In this document: in pieces, positions 1-7,564 of the stretch
How positions within the stretch are numbered: position 1 is the first letter of the stretch
Layout of the letters: every line of letters starts with the position of its first letter
NCBI GenBank assembly: GCA_964490895.1
Contig: CAZBEI010000121.1
Coordinates: 1-42,622, forward strand
DNA length: 42,622 nucleotides
Source: JACRAO01 sp964490895
GTDB lineage: Bacteria; Bdellovibrionota; UBA1018
Reading direction: 5' to 3'
The notes under the pieces: generated by a model
The model's database searches: none
What the model saw: the letters and a program-made list of their open reading frames with translations, nothing else
Told to the model about the DNA's origin: nothing
Translations under genes and position numbers: made by a program

Positions 1-2
1 GA

Positions 3-755
3 TTTAGTTCACATTGGAGTTTGTTGTTTTTTGTGTTGCTTCTGGGGTTTTTGATCCCTAGTTTTTTTGTGGGTGCACTGGCTCAAAGGGTGGCGACGCG
101 GACAGCAAGGCCAGCAAAGCCAGCACCGACAGCATGTCCCACACCGGCACCAACAGCAAAGCCGACAGATCATCCTGCAGATTTTTATAAGGCACGTGAA
201 AAATTTTTAATAGCAACAATTTTGGAAACAAGACCTGGGGAAAAAGTATTTTCTCGTTTTGTAAAGTTGACCCCAAGCGTAATGTGTTGGGCAAATTTTT
301 CCAAATGTTTGAAGGGAGTGTTTGACCTATATAACATAGCTAGCCAGATCAGCTGTCGTGTTACATCAGTTACTCGCGTCCAGAATGCTAAACTTGTGTC
401 TTGTGTGGTAGGGACTAAAACATTGCCCCCTATAAAGATTGCTCAATCTGGATTCGAGTTAAGATACCTGTTTCCAAATCCACATATCATTACAAATCTT
501 CCAGCTATCAATCCTGTTACTGTGGCCATTGCTGGAATGACCTTAAAAGATATTCTTTTTATATCCAGAGAATTTCTGGAGGCAAGTAGTAGTGATCCTG
601 CTCCTATAGGCTGTGTTTGTACTTGTCCTGGCGCGACAAAGCCATGTTTTTCCGATAGTTCAATACCGTACAATCATGAAACATGTCCAGCAGCAGCTGC
701 GGGCAGTTGTTTTGCTGATTGTAATACGCTGTATATAAAAACTTGTGTTCCGTAA
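3..755 (+). CDS. Secreted Cys-rich hypothetical protein, 5' end open at window edge
   Basis: I do not recognise a family. The frame is open to the first bases of the window; the first start-like codon is TTG at 21, but the hydrophobic segment begins right there with no charged n-region, so the true start is probably upstream. Seen in order: a signal-peptide-like hydrophobic stretch ending near an ALA-Q junction, a low-complexity Ala/Pro/Thr/Lys linker (about residues 25-50 from the TTG), a mixed globular middle, and a C-terminal 45 residues with nine cysteines including a CVCTC cluster. That tail suggests a disulfide-bonded exported domain. No neighbour suggests a function. Confidence 0.6.
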   Translation, partial: FSSHWSLLFFVLLLGFLIPSFFVGALAQRVATRTARPAKPAPTACPTPAPTAKPTDHPADFYKAREKFLIATILETRPGEKVFSRFVKLTPSVMCWANFSKCLKGVFDLYNIASQISCRVTSVTRVQNAKLVSCVVGTKTLPPIKIAQSGFELRYLFPNPHIITNLPAINPVTVAIAGMTLKDILFISREFLEASSSDPAPIGCVCTCPGATKPCFSDSSIPYNHETCPAAAAGSCFADCNTLYIKTCVP

Positions 756-937
756 TGAGTCTCCCCAGAAAAACCCAAATTTTGCAGATTAGAATTAAAA
801 TGAGAATGGCAAAGCCACTTTATGGGCTGTGTTGCAAAGAGCCTCGGCTTCTTCAATTGCTTCTGAGTGCAATTCGGACCCCAACTCTAAATAATATTTT
901 TCTTGATAAGTATTACTAAATTTAGTATGCTTTACGG

Positions 938-1131
938 GTGGGTCGAGTCAAAAGAGGAGGCTATTTGATTGAGTGGTGGATTGGAGATCATTACCCAAAA
1001 CATGTTCACATTTATAAAGACAATAAAACGGTAGCAAAGGTTCAGCCTCTCCAGAGATGCTTGTTTTGTCTGGAACACTCAATAGAAAACTGAGAAAAAT
1101 ACTTGTCGAACTTATCAAAGATAAAAAAGCT
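938..1131 (+). pseudogene. DUF4160-type protein, split by a -1 frameshift
   Basis: From GTG 938 one frame reads MGRVKRGGYL, then an aromatic patch and PKHVHIYKDN, the His-x-His core typical of DUF4160 proteins (often the first gene of a toxin-antitoxin-like pair). This frame stops at 1091-1093. The expected C-terminal part (MLVLSGTLNRKLRKIL, then a Lys-rich end) lies in the next frame from 1057. Adding one base near 1052-1055 would join both halves into a normal-looking protein. After the join the frame runs without a stop into the following HTH gene. Either the gene is inactivated, a sequencing error removed one base, or a recoding event fuses the two proteins. Family assignment is from motif memory. 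Confidence 0.55.
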
Positions 1132-1596
1132 ATGAAATCACATAAAATAAAAAAAGCTAGTTTTAATAATAGAAAGAAGGAACTTTTTACTGAGTACGAG
1201 TCAGGCAAAAAGTTTACACTTCACTATGGGCAACTCGGGATTAAACAAAATCTTCTGAGTGTATGGGTAGACAAAGAAACTGATGGTCTAAGTCTTGGAA
1301 TAAAATTAGAAGACGGTTCTGAGGAATACATGCCATATGACCAGCCCCTCATGCTTTGTCATGATCCTGAGTATACGTTGCAAACAGACATAGAAAGACT
1401 GATTGCTTATATAAGAGAAACAATACAAAAACAAAAAATCTCAAAGAAATATATTGCCGAACAGCTTTGCACTTCTACGAATCAAGTACAAAGGCTTCTT
1501 GATCCAAAAATTTTAAATAAAAACCTAGCACAGCTTTATAAGACATCAGCACTTTTGGGATTAGAATTAGAATGGCAAATTAAAAGAGCAGCCTGA
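1132..1596 (+). CDS. HTH (antitoxin-like) partner of the DUF4160 protein
   Basis: The N-terminal half (to about residue 85) is a small beta-rich domain with the pattern seen in proteins encoded after DUF4160 genes: an YESGKKFTLHYGQL strand pair followed by VWVDKE and a LEDGSEEYMPYD loop. The C-terminal half carries a helix-turn-helix (KKYIAEQLCTSTNQVQRLLD) of the Cro/XRE kind. ATG 1132 is preferred because it matches the partner family's N-terminus; the frame stays open upstream to 1057 and carries the tail of the frameshifted DUF4160 protein. A DNA-binding antitoxin or autorepressor role is inference. The 3' end overlaps the convergent ATPase gene by 30 bases. Confidence 0.55.
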   Translation: MKSHKIKKASFNNRKKELFTEYESGKKFTLHYGQLGIKQNLLSVWVDKETDGLSLGIKLEDGSEEYMPYDQPLMLCHDPEYTLQTDIERLIAYIRETIQKQKISKKYIAEQLCTSTNQVQRLLDPKILNKNLAQLYKTSALLGLELEWQIKRAA

Positions 1597-3012
1597 TAAA
1601 AGCTCTGTCGCCGTAATGATGCGATAAAAATAGCATGATCGAACGACTTCACTCGAAGGCATAGTACGAGTCAATAAAATCTTTTGAATGGTTTTGTTTG
1701 AGAAAATTTTTGGAGAAGTGGCGAGTTTCTTTTGCATCCCTTCAATGACTTCAATCCCAGGGGGATTCTCTGTCCATTTTATTTCACAAACAGTAATGAC
1801 ATGGTCAGCGCGATCAAAAACAAGATCAAACTGGACTCCCTTTAGATTATTGTTTCTTGCCCTAAAGAAGGGGCCAACACTATAATCAATGCCAGAAAAT
1901 CCTAGAATTTTTGCAATCTCACGCGAATGTTTTAGACAAACCAGTTCAAAAGCCCTTCCAAGCCAGCTTAAGAAAGCAGGCGAATTTCTCAGTTTTAGAT
2001 AAACATTATTATTCCCTTCATTGATTCTTGAAATATTTGGTAGAATAAATGCCTGATAAAATGAAGAATATCGATCAAGCACAGTATACTTCAGTATTTT
2101 AGAATGATTGCCTCTATCTAAAGGTCTCCAGCTTTTAATGAATCCAGTCGATTCCAAATCAAAGAGTAAACTCGAAAAGACACCATTGTTTTGATGATTT
2201 AATTGTTTTGCCAGATCTTGTCGGAATAATCCATTAGGATGTTTCATTAGGGTTTGAATCACTTGCTTATAAATTCTGTTTTTTCCAAAATGACTTTCAA
2301 AAATACGATTAAATTCGTCAACGAAATAACCTGATGGCGAAAATGCTAGCTTTTCAATTCCCAGAGCCACAGAAGGCTCTTGTGCAATCAGTTTTAGATA
2401 AAGGGGCACCCCGCCAAAAAGTAGAAATGCTTCATAGAACTCGTCAGTGCTTCGATTTTCAAAAAACTCTTTTGCTTCATTTAACTTTAACTCCTCTAAC
2501 GAAAGAAGAAGCTCAGTTCTCCCATAGAGGGCTGATGAATGGATTACCTTTTTAAGCATGTAGGAGGCAAGAGATCCACAAAGAACTAATTTACAATTTT
2601 TTTTAGAAAAATACTGTTCCCAAACCATTTTTAAATCGGAAACGATATCGTTCCGGTAATTTGCCATCCACTGAAATTCATCGAGAACAATCACATCATT
2701 ATTTTTAATTTGAGTTAATAATTCTAAAAAAGCTTCCTTCCATGTTGTAATTTTCTTTTTAGATTTACTTTTCCTTGAGATCATTTTTTTTTGCTGTTTA
2801 AGCTGGAGCAGAAAGTTGGATATTTGATTTGATTTGGGTTGATTTTCGAGGCCTTCAAAATAAAATGTCTTATGGCTTTTGAATGCAGTTTGAATTAATT
2901 TGCTCTTTCCAATTCTTCGCCTTCCATAGATAACAGCAATTCGACCTCCCGGTCGAGTGACAAAATCAGCCAAAATAGCTTGTTCGCGTATTCTCCCTAT
3001 GAATTGCTGCAT
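1567..3012 (-). CDS. P-loop ATPase with DUF234-like C-terminus (archaeal-type AAA/STAND ATPase)
   Basis: Walker A GRRRIGKS is at residues 30-37 and Walker B VIVLDEFQW at 107-115, followed by a sensor-like LVLCGSLASYM. A winged-helix-like region follows in the middle (residues ~255-310). The C-terminus has QFDLVFDRAD...VCEIKW, the D...ExK spacing of a PD-(D/E)xK nuclease-like fold seen in DUF234 proteins. These ATPases are widespread in accessory regions and their function is not established. ATG 3012 has an AAGG 10 bases upstream. A near-perfect 33-base palindrome sits 28 bases before the start and may be its operator. It is convergent with the HTH gene and divergent from kdsB. Confidence 0.8.
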   Translation of the reverse strand: MQQFIGRIREQAILADFVTRPGGRIAVIYGRRRIGKSKLIQTAFKSHKTFYFEGLENQPKSNQISNFLLQLKQQKKMISRKSKSKKKITTWKEAFLELLTQIKNNDVIVLDEFQWMANYRNDIVSDLKMVWEQYFSKKNCKLVLCGSLASYMLKKVIHSSALYGRTELLLSLEELKLNEAKEFFENRSTDEFYEAFLLFGGVPLYLKLIAQEPSVALGIEKLAFSPSGYFVDEFNRIFESHFGKNRIYKQVIQTLMKHPNGLFRQDLAKQLNHQNNGVFSSLLFDLESTGFIKSWRPLDRGNHSKILKYTVLDRYSSFYQAFILPNISRINEGNNNVYLKLRNSPAFLSWLGRAFELVCLKHSREIAKILGFSGIDYSVGPFFRARNNNLKGVQFDLVFDRADHVITVCEIKWTENPPGIEVIEGMQKKLATSPKIFSNKTIQKILLTRTMPSSEVVRSCYFYRIITATELLSGCSFNLPF

Positions 3013-3040
3013 AATGAATATTTACCTTTTTTACAATTGT

Positions 3041-3073
3041 AGCTTATCATGGATTTAAAATTCATGATAAGCT
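3041..3073. repeat. 33-base near-perfect palindrome upstream of ATPase gene
   Basis: Arms AGCTTATCATG / CATGATAAGCT are perfect (11 bp) around an 11-base AT-rich centre that is itself largely self-complementary. It lies between the ATPase start (3012, minus) and the kdsB promoter (3098). Its inner sequence, ATCATGGATTTAAAAT, is nearly the same as the left arm of the inverted repeat at 29001-29039 before another ATPase gene. There is no U-tract on either strand, so an operator or element end is more likely than a terminator. Confidence 0.65.
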
Positions 3074-3097
3074 GGATTTATTGCCTCTGGTTTATCC

Positions 3098-3126
3098 TTG
3101 ACCTTCTTAATCGTTTATTCTAAATT
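3098..3126 (+). promoter_or_regulatory. Predicted sigma70-type promoter of kdsB, near-leaderless
   Basis: TTGACC (3098-3103), a 17-base spacer and TAAATT (3121-3126). Transcription would begin around 3131-3134, at or just before the kdsB ATG at 3135. This agrees with the absence of a Shine-Dalgarno sequence before that ATG. Confidence 0.45.
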
Positions 3127-3134
3127 CAGCAAAC

Positions 3135-3875
3135 ATGTATGTTGTGGCTGTCATCCCTGCCCGATTTGGCTCGACGAGGCTCACTGGCAAACCTCTCTCC
3201 GATATTCATGGAAAACCGATGATCGAGTGGGTTTACGAAAATGCCCTCAAAGCCAGAGGGGTTGATCATCTCTATGTAGCCACTGATGACAAAAGAGTTG
3301 CTGAGGCTGTTCAAAAGTTTAAAGGAAATGCCATTTTAACCCCGGCTTCTTTACCCAGTGGTACAGACCGAGTGGCGTTTGTAGCCAAAGAAATAAAAGC
3401 AGATGTCTACATCAATATCCAAGGAGATGAGCCCCTGCTCAAGGCGATCGCCATCGAAAAAGCGTTGGAGTTAGTGACATCGGGTAGATTTTCGATTGGA
3501 ACAGTGGCGACTTCGTTCAGAGATAGAGAAGACATCAAAAATCCATCCTGTGTCAAAGTTCTCATGGATGAAAAAGGCAAAGCTATTTATTTTTCGAGAT
3601 ATCCCATCCCCTACAGTCGAGAAGACATCCCAGTTTCACAATTTATATGTAAAAAACACTTGGGTCTTTATGTTTATACGCGGGATGCGCTCTTTGAGTT
3701 TTCAAACTGGCCACCCACGTTGTTGGAAAAAGCAGAATCTTTAGAGCAACTGAGGGCATTAGAAAATGGAGTTCCCATCGGAGTGGCGGAAGTTGACTTT
3801 GATTCTGTGGGGGTGGATACTCCAGAGGATTTAGAAAAAGTAAGAAGGATCTTGGAGAGTGGCGCACGTGGCTAA
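3135..3875 (+). CDS. kdsB: 3-deoxy-manno-octulosonate cytidylyltransferase (CMP-KDO synthetase)
   Basis: Activates KDO with CTP to CMP-KDO for lipid A/LPS core assembly in the cytoplasm. The N-terminus VVAVIPARFGSTRLTGKPL is the nucleotide-binding signature; ATDD, the LPSGTDRV segment and the NIQGDEPL metal/nucleotide motif follow. At 246 residues it matches the usual family length. The start at ATG 3135 puts the signature at residue 3, as in the family, but no SD precedes it. The 3' end overlaps pyrG, which makes the CTP this enzyme consumes; kdsA and kdsC follow, so the block encodes KDO synthesis and activation together. Confidence 0.95.
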   Translation: MYVVAVIPARFGSTRLTGKPLSDIHGKPMIEWVYENALKARGVDHLYVATDDKRVAEAVQKFKGNAILTPASLPSGTDRVAFVAKEIKADVYINIQGDEPLLKAIAIEKALELVTSGRFSIGTVATSFRDREDIKNPSCVKVLMDEKGKAIYFSRYPIPYSREDIPVSQFICKKHLGLYVYTRDALFEFSNWPPTLLEKAESLEQLRALENGVPIGVAEVDFDSVGVDTPEDLEKVRRILESGARG

Positions 3876-5529
3876 GCAAAGAAAATATATTTTTGTGACT
3901 GGAGGGGTGCTTTCGAGCATTGGAAAAGGCATTAGCGCTGCCTCAATCGGCATGTTGATGGAGAGCCGAGGCATCAAAGTTACGATGATTAAAATGGATC
4001 CCTATCTCAATGTTGATCCAGGCACCATGAATCCCTTTCAGCATGGCGAAGTTTTTGTTTTAGATGACGGAGCAGAGACGGATTTAGATTTAGGGCATTA
4101 CTCCCGCTTTGTGCAGGGAGCGCGTTTTACCCGAAAGAATAGTTTTACCACGGGCCGAATTTATGACTCTGTGATTCGTAGAGAAAGAGCGGGAGGATAC
4201 CTTGGCAAAACGGTGCAAGTGATCCCCCACATCACAGACGAAATTAAAAAACACATTCGAGAAGGCGCCGAGGATTCAGACCTAGCCATTGTAGAAGTGG
4301 GTGGAACGGTGGGAGATATTGAGAGTCTTCCTTTTTTGGAGGCCATTCGTCAAATGAAAGGAGACGAGGGAGCCGCCAATGTACTTTTTGTACACCTGAC
4401 TCTGGTGCCCTACATCTCCACAGCTGGGGAGTTAAAAACAAAACCCACTCAGCACAGCGTAAAAGAGTTGAGAGAAATTGGCATTCAGCCGGATATGTTA
4501 CTCTGTCGCTCAGATCGAAAGTTGCCACAAGAGGTCAAAGACAAAATCGGACTTTTTTGTAACCTCCCTGGCGATCAAGTTTTTAGTGCAATAGACGTGA
4601 AGAGCATTTACGAAGTCCCGCTTTATTTTTACGAAGAAGGGTTGGACGAAAAAATTGGAGAAAAACTTGGGATTTGGACAGGCCGGCCAGATCTTTCGAA
4701 ATGGAAAAAAATGGTCGAAAAAATTCAACACCCCAAACATGCGGTGTCGATCGGCATTGTCGGAAAGTACACCGATTGGAGAGACAGCTACAAGTCGCTC
4801 TCCGAAGCACTCATCCATGGAGGAGTTGCCAACGACACTCGAGTGGAGATGCTTTATATTGACTCCGAAGAAATCGAAAAAGGTAAAAACAGTGATTTAT
4901 TATCTAAAGTGGATGGAATTTTAGTCCCAGGAGGATTTGGAGAAAGAGGGGTGGAGGGAAAAATTCAAGCCATTGCCTTTGCTCGAACAGCAAAAGTTCC
5001 ATTTTTTGGAATTTGTCTAGGCTTGCAACTTGCGGTAATCGAATTTGCACGAAGCTCGTGTGGATTAAAGCAGGCCAACTCGCTTGAGTTTAAACCCGAG
5101 GGAAGACAAAATGTGATTAGTTTGATGGAATCACAAAAAACGGTGACCGACAAAGGCGGCACCATGCGATTGGGAGCCTATCCCTGTACTATTTTGCCAA
5201 AATACAATGGAAAGCCGACCCGGGCTTTTACGGCCTATGGAAAAGAAAAAATATCAGAAAGACACCGGCACCGTTTTGAGGTGAACAATGAGTTTCGCCC
5301 ACTTTTAGAGGAAAAGGGACTTCTAGTTTCGGGTCATACCGTTACAGAAAACAAAACAGAACTGGTGGAGATGGTCGAACTTTTGGATCACCCTTGGTTT
5401 TTGGGCTGCCAATTCCACCCTGAGCTTTTAAGTAAACCTCTCGGCCCACACCCTTTGTTTTCTGCTTTTATTAAAGCAGCGTTAGAAATGGCTCGAAATA
5501 CATTGCAAAAATCTCTGCCAGGGGTTTAA
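3868..5529 (+). CDS. pyrG: CTP synthase
   Basis: Converts UTP to CTP with glutamine as nitrogen donor. The synthetase domain opens with YIFVTGGVLSSIGKG, the family's P-loop-like motif; the C-terminal class I glutamine amidotransferase has FFGICLGLQLAV with the nucleophilic Cys and a CQFHPE motif with the His/Glu pair. Length (553-556 aa) is normal. Two GTG starts are possible: 3859 lies inside the GGAGAG ribosome-binding site, while 3868 has that site at proper spacing and gives the usual short N-terminus, so 3868 is preferred. The start overlaps the kdsB 3' end, suggesting translational coupling. Confidence 0.96.
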   Translation: MAKQRKYIFVTGGVLSSIGKGISAASIGMLMESRGIKVTMIKMDPYLNVDPGTMNPFQHGEVFVLDDGAETDLDLGHYSRFVQGARFTRKNSFTTGRIYDSVIRRERAGGYLGKTVQVIPHITDEIKKHIREGAEDSDLAIVEVGGTVGDIESLPFLEAIRQMKGDEGAANVLFVHLTLVPYISTAGELKTKPTQHSVKELREIGIQPDMLLCRSDRKLPQEVKDKIGLFCNLPGDQVFSAIDVKSIYEVPLYFYEEGLDEKIGEKLGIWTGRPDLSKWKKMVEKIQHPKHAVSIGIVGKYTDWRDSYKSLSEALIHGGVANDTRVEMLYIDSEEIEKGKNSDLLSKVDGILVPGGFGERGVEGKIQAIAFARTAKVPFFGICLGLQLAVIEFARSSCGLKQANSLEFKPEGRQNVISLMESQKTVTDKGGTMRLGAYPCTILPKYNGKPTRAFTAYGKEKISERHRHRFEVNNEFRPLLEEKGLLVSGHTVTENKTELVEMVELLDHPWFLGCQFHPELLSKPLGPHPLFSAFIKAALEMARNTLQKSLPGV

Positions 5530-5539
5530 TGGGATTGAA

Positions 5540-6376
5540 ATGAATCAAAAAATGACTCTCATTGCTGGGCCCTGTGTGATCGAAGACGAGGGACTTGTGT
5601 TAGAAGTCGCACAAGAACTCAAACGACAACTCGAAGGATTGCCGCTCGAATTTTACTTCAAAGCTTCTTTTGACAAAGCCAACCGAACTGCGCACGACAG
5701 TTTTCGTGGGCCAGGGCTGAGAGAGGGACTAAAGATTTTAGAAAAAGTAAAGGCCAAGACAGGAGTCGCTCTTTGCACGGATTTTCATACTCCCGATCAG
5801 GCGGAGCCTGTAGCAGAGGGGGTGGATTTGCTCCAAATCCCTGCTTTTTTGTGCCGTCAAACAGACCTTGTGGTGGCCGGGGTCGAAGCTTCCTTAAAGT
5901 TTCGGAGAAAACTCAATATTAAAAAAGGTCAGTTTTTAGCTCCATGGGATGCAAAGAATATTATAGAAAAAGTGAGAGAGGTAGCTGGGGGTGATTTTAC
6001 CTTTTATCTCACTGAGAGAGGCGTGAGTTTTGGATATAATACGCTCGTTGTAGATATGATTTCGTTTCAGTGCATCCAAAAATTGGGTGTCCCCGTGCTC
6101 TATGACGCCACTCATTCGATCCAGACCCCAGGGGCTGGGGTTCGGGGTAAGTCTACGGGTGGAAAGCGAGAGTATTTGGAGACTTTGGCTCGAGCTGCCA
6201 TGGCTGCTGGAGCAGATGGACTTTTTATGGAGTGTCATCCTCGCCCTGATCAAGCTAAAAGCGACGGTCCTAATGCTTTTTATTTAGAATACGTGGGAAC
6301 TTTTATTAAACAATTGTTAGAAATAAGAGCTTTGGTGGGACGATTGCCAAAACTTTTGCCAGAAACAAAGGCATGA
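5540..6376 (+). CDS. kdsA: 2-dehydro-3-deoxyphosphooctonate aldolase (KDO-8-phosphate synthase)
   Basis: Condenses phosphoenolpyruvate and arabinose 5-phosphate to KDO 8-phosphate, the first committed KDO step. The TIM-barrel features are clear: IAGPCVIED at the N-terminus, FKASFDKANR, the APWDAKNI segment, DATHSIQTPG and ECHPRPDQ. Cys12 in AGPC is the residue that marks the metal-dependent class; the metal-independent class (E. coli type) has Asn there. A SDGPN segment near the C-terminus supplies the likely Asp ligand. At 278 residues it is of normal length. It follows pyrG by 10 bases and is followed by the phosphatase gene with one base between, so the three are one transcription unit. 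Confidence 0.95.
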   Translation: MNQKMTLIAGPCVIEDEGLVLEVAQELKRQLEGLPLEFYFKASFDKANRTAHDSFRGPGLREGLKILEKVKAKTGVALCTDFHTPDQAEPVAEGVDLLQIPAFLCRQTDLVVAGVEASLKFRRKLNIKKGQFLAPWDAKNIIEKVREVAGGDFTFYLTERGVSFGYNTLVVDMISFQCIQKLGVPVLYDATHSIQTPGAGVRGKSTGGKREYLETLARAAMAAGADGLFMECHPRPDQAKSDGPNAFYLEYVGTFIKQLLEIRALVGRLPKLLPETKA

Positions 6377-6377
6377 G

Positions 6378-6899
6378 ATGAAATCATCTAATAAACTTTT
6401 GGAGACAGCAGACATTCAAAATCGACTTAAAAAAATAAAAATCCTGATCTTAGATGTAGATGGCATATTGACAGATGGAAGGATTTTTTGGCTTGAGAAC
6501 CAAGGTTGGACTCGATTTTTTAATATCAAAGACGGCCATGGCTTAAAATTACTCATGAAATCCGGAGTGCAAGTGGCCATTATTAGTGGAGGAGACTCCA
6601 AAGACGTTCGTGCTCGGATGGATTTTCTAAAGATTCAACATGTTTTTTTAGGGGACGAAGACAAACTCAAGGCTTTAGAGAAAATTCAAAAAAAAACAGG
6701 TTTAACTTTGGATCAAATGGCTTTTATGGGTGATGACCTCTATGATATCCCCGTGCTCAAAAAAGTGGGTTTTGGAGCCACGGTTCCTGATGCGCTCCCC
6801 GAAGTCAAAGCGGTAGCTCATTACATTACACAGCGGCACGCAGGCTGGGGTGCGGTGAGAGAAGTGACAGATGCGATTGGGGCTGCAATAGCTGGGTAA
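6378..6899 (+). CDS. kdsC: KDO-8-phosphate phosphatase, HAD family
   Basis: Removes phosphate from KDO 8-phosphate to give free KDO for KdsB. HAD motif I is DVDGILTDG with nucleophile Asp26 and Asp28; motif II is IISGGDS; a conserved Lys lies in DEDKLKAL; motif III is MGDDLYDIPVL. The short length (173 aa) without a large cap domain is typical of tetrameric KdsC-type (C0) HAD phosphatases. It starts one base after the kdsA stop and precedes an intrinsic terminator, so it closes the KDO block. YrbI-type naming is equivalent. Confidence 0.92.
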   Translation: MKSSNKLLETADIQNRLKKIKILILDVDGILTDGRIFWLENQGWTRFFNIKDGHGLKLLMKSGVQVAIISGGDSKDVRARMDFLKIQHVFLGDEDKLKALEKIQKKTGLTLDQMAFMGDDLYDIPVLKKVGFGATVPDALPEVKAVAHYITQRHAGWGAVREVTDAIGAAIAG

Positions 6900-6903
6900 C
6901 CTC

Positions 6904-6927
6904 TGATGGTGGGTGCCATCATTTTTT
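6904..6927 (+). terminator. Intrinsic terminator after kdsC
   Basis: Stem TGATGG / CCATCA with a 6-base loop, followed directly by six T residues, five bases after the kdsC stop. The stem is short, so efficiency may be moderate. Confidence 0.6.
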
Positions 6928-6977
6928 AGTTAATAGTTTCAATTAGTTATATTTTTACTGGCAAGCTTACTATGCCC

Positions 6978-7007
6978 TTGAGTTTTCGCTCTTATATACG
7001 ATATAAT
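6978..7007 (+). promoter_or_regulatory. Predicted sigma70-type promoter of the isc operon
   Basis: TTGAGT (6978-6983), an 18-base spacer and a consensus TATAAT (7002-7007). The predicted start near 7013-7015 leaves a leader of about 73 bases before iscR, which has CGGAG at 7076-7080 as its ribosome-binding site. Confidence 0.6.
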
Positions 7008-7018
7008 TAATCGTATAT
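6994..7018. promoter_or_regulatory. Perfect 9-bp dyad over the isc -10 element, likely IscR/Rrf2 operator
   Basis: Arms ATATACGAT (6994-7002) and ATCGTATAT (7010-7018) are perfectly inverted around a 7-base spacer. The -10 TATAAT lies within the dyad, so a bound dimer would block RNA polymerase. IscR represses its own operon in other bacteria; that this dyad is its site here is inference. Confidence 0.6.
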
Positions 7019-7032
7019 TGGTTAGGTATAAG

Positions 7033-7055
7033 TTTAGGTTGAAGTCGGACCTAAA
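7033..7055 (+). promoter_or_regulatory. Inverted repeat in the iscR leader
   Basis: TTTAGGT (7033-7039) and ACCTAAA (7049-7055) flank 9 bases within the predicted 5' untranslated region. It could form an mRNA hairpin about 20 bases before the ribosome-binding site or be a second protein site. No further evidence. Confidence 0.35.
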
Positions 7056-7087
7056 GTGTCTTATATGAAGGACTACGGAGAATTATA

Positions 7088-7564
7088 ATGATTCGTTTAA
7101 ACCGCATGACAGAATATGGGCTCATTGCCCTTTGGCACATGGATCAGAAAAAGTACTCTGATTCTGTATCGATTACAAGCGCCAGGGAAGTTGCCGAGCG
7201 CTATGGTTTGCCCTTTGAGATCACTGCTAAAACGCTTCTCAAACTAAAAGACGCGGGTCTTATTTTTTCGTCCCAAGGTGCCAATGGGGGATATTTTTTA
7301 AAAACAGAGCTCAAAGATGTGACCCTGGCCGATTTTTTATCTTCTATGGAAGGCCCCCAGTCTCTCGTGGTTTGTACTTTCCCACAGGGCCAAGAGCATG
7401 TCTGCGAGTGCGAATATGACTCTAAATGTGGGATCAAAGGTTTTATGAATCACTTGAATAAGAAAGTTTTTAATTTTTTATCTCAAATTCGTTTAAATGA
7501 ACTAGAAGAGTATAATCTCCACAAAAACTTTTCAGTTTTAGCACTCCAGAAGGAGGCGGTATGA
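7088..7564 (+). CDS. iscR: Rrf2-family Fe-S cluster-responsive regulator IscR
   Basis: Winged-helix regulator heading the isc operon. The Rrf2 N-terminus (LNRMTEYGLIALWHM) is followed by the recognition-helix region around ERYGLPFEITAKTLLKLK and the wing SSQGANGGYFL. Cysteines at 96, 106, 108 and 114 can supply the three ligands of the [2Fe-2S] cluster; their spacing is slightly wider than in E. coli IscR. In known IscR the holo-form represses the isc promoter. The perfect dyad over the -10 element upstream fits autoregulation. Its stop overlaps the iscS start by 4 bases (ATGA). Confidence 0.9.
   Translation: MIRLNRMTEYGLIALWHMDQKKYSDSVSITSAREVAERYGLPFEITAKTLLKLKDAGLIFSSQGANGGYFLKTELKDVTLADFLSSMEGPQSLVVCTFPQGQEHVCECEYDSKCGIKGFMNHLNKKVFNFLSQIRLNELEEYNLHKNFSVLALQKEAV

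Noticed and set aside
795..947. Minus-strand 50-codon open stretch beside the DUF4160 gene, with a protein-like sequence that vaguely recalls an OsmC/Ohr C-terminus
   Set aside because: There is no start codon that gives a full domain and the similarity is too short and lacks the conserved Cys. It could be a gene remnant but I cannot support it.
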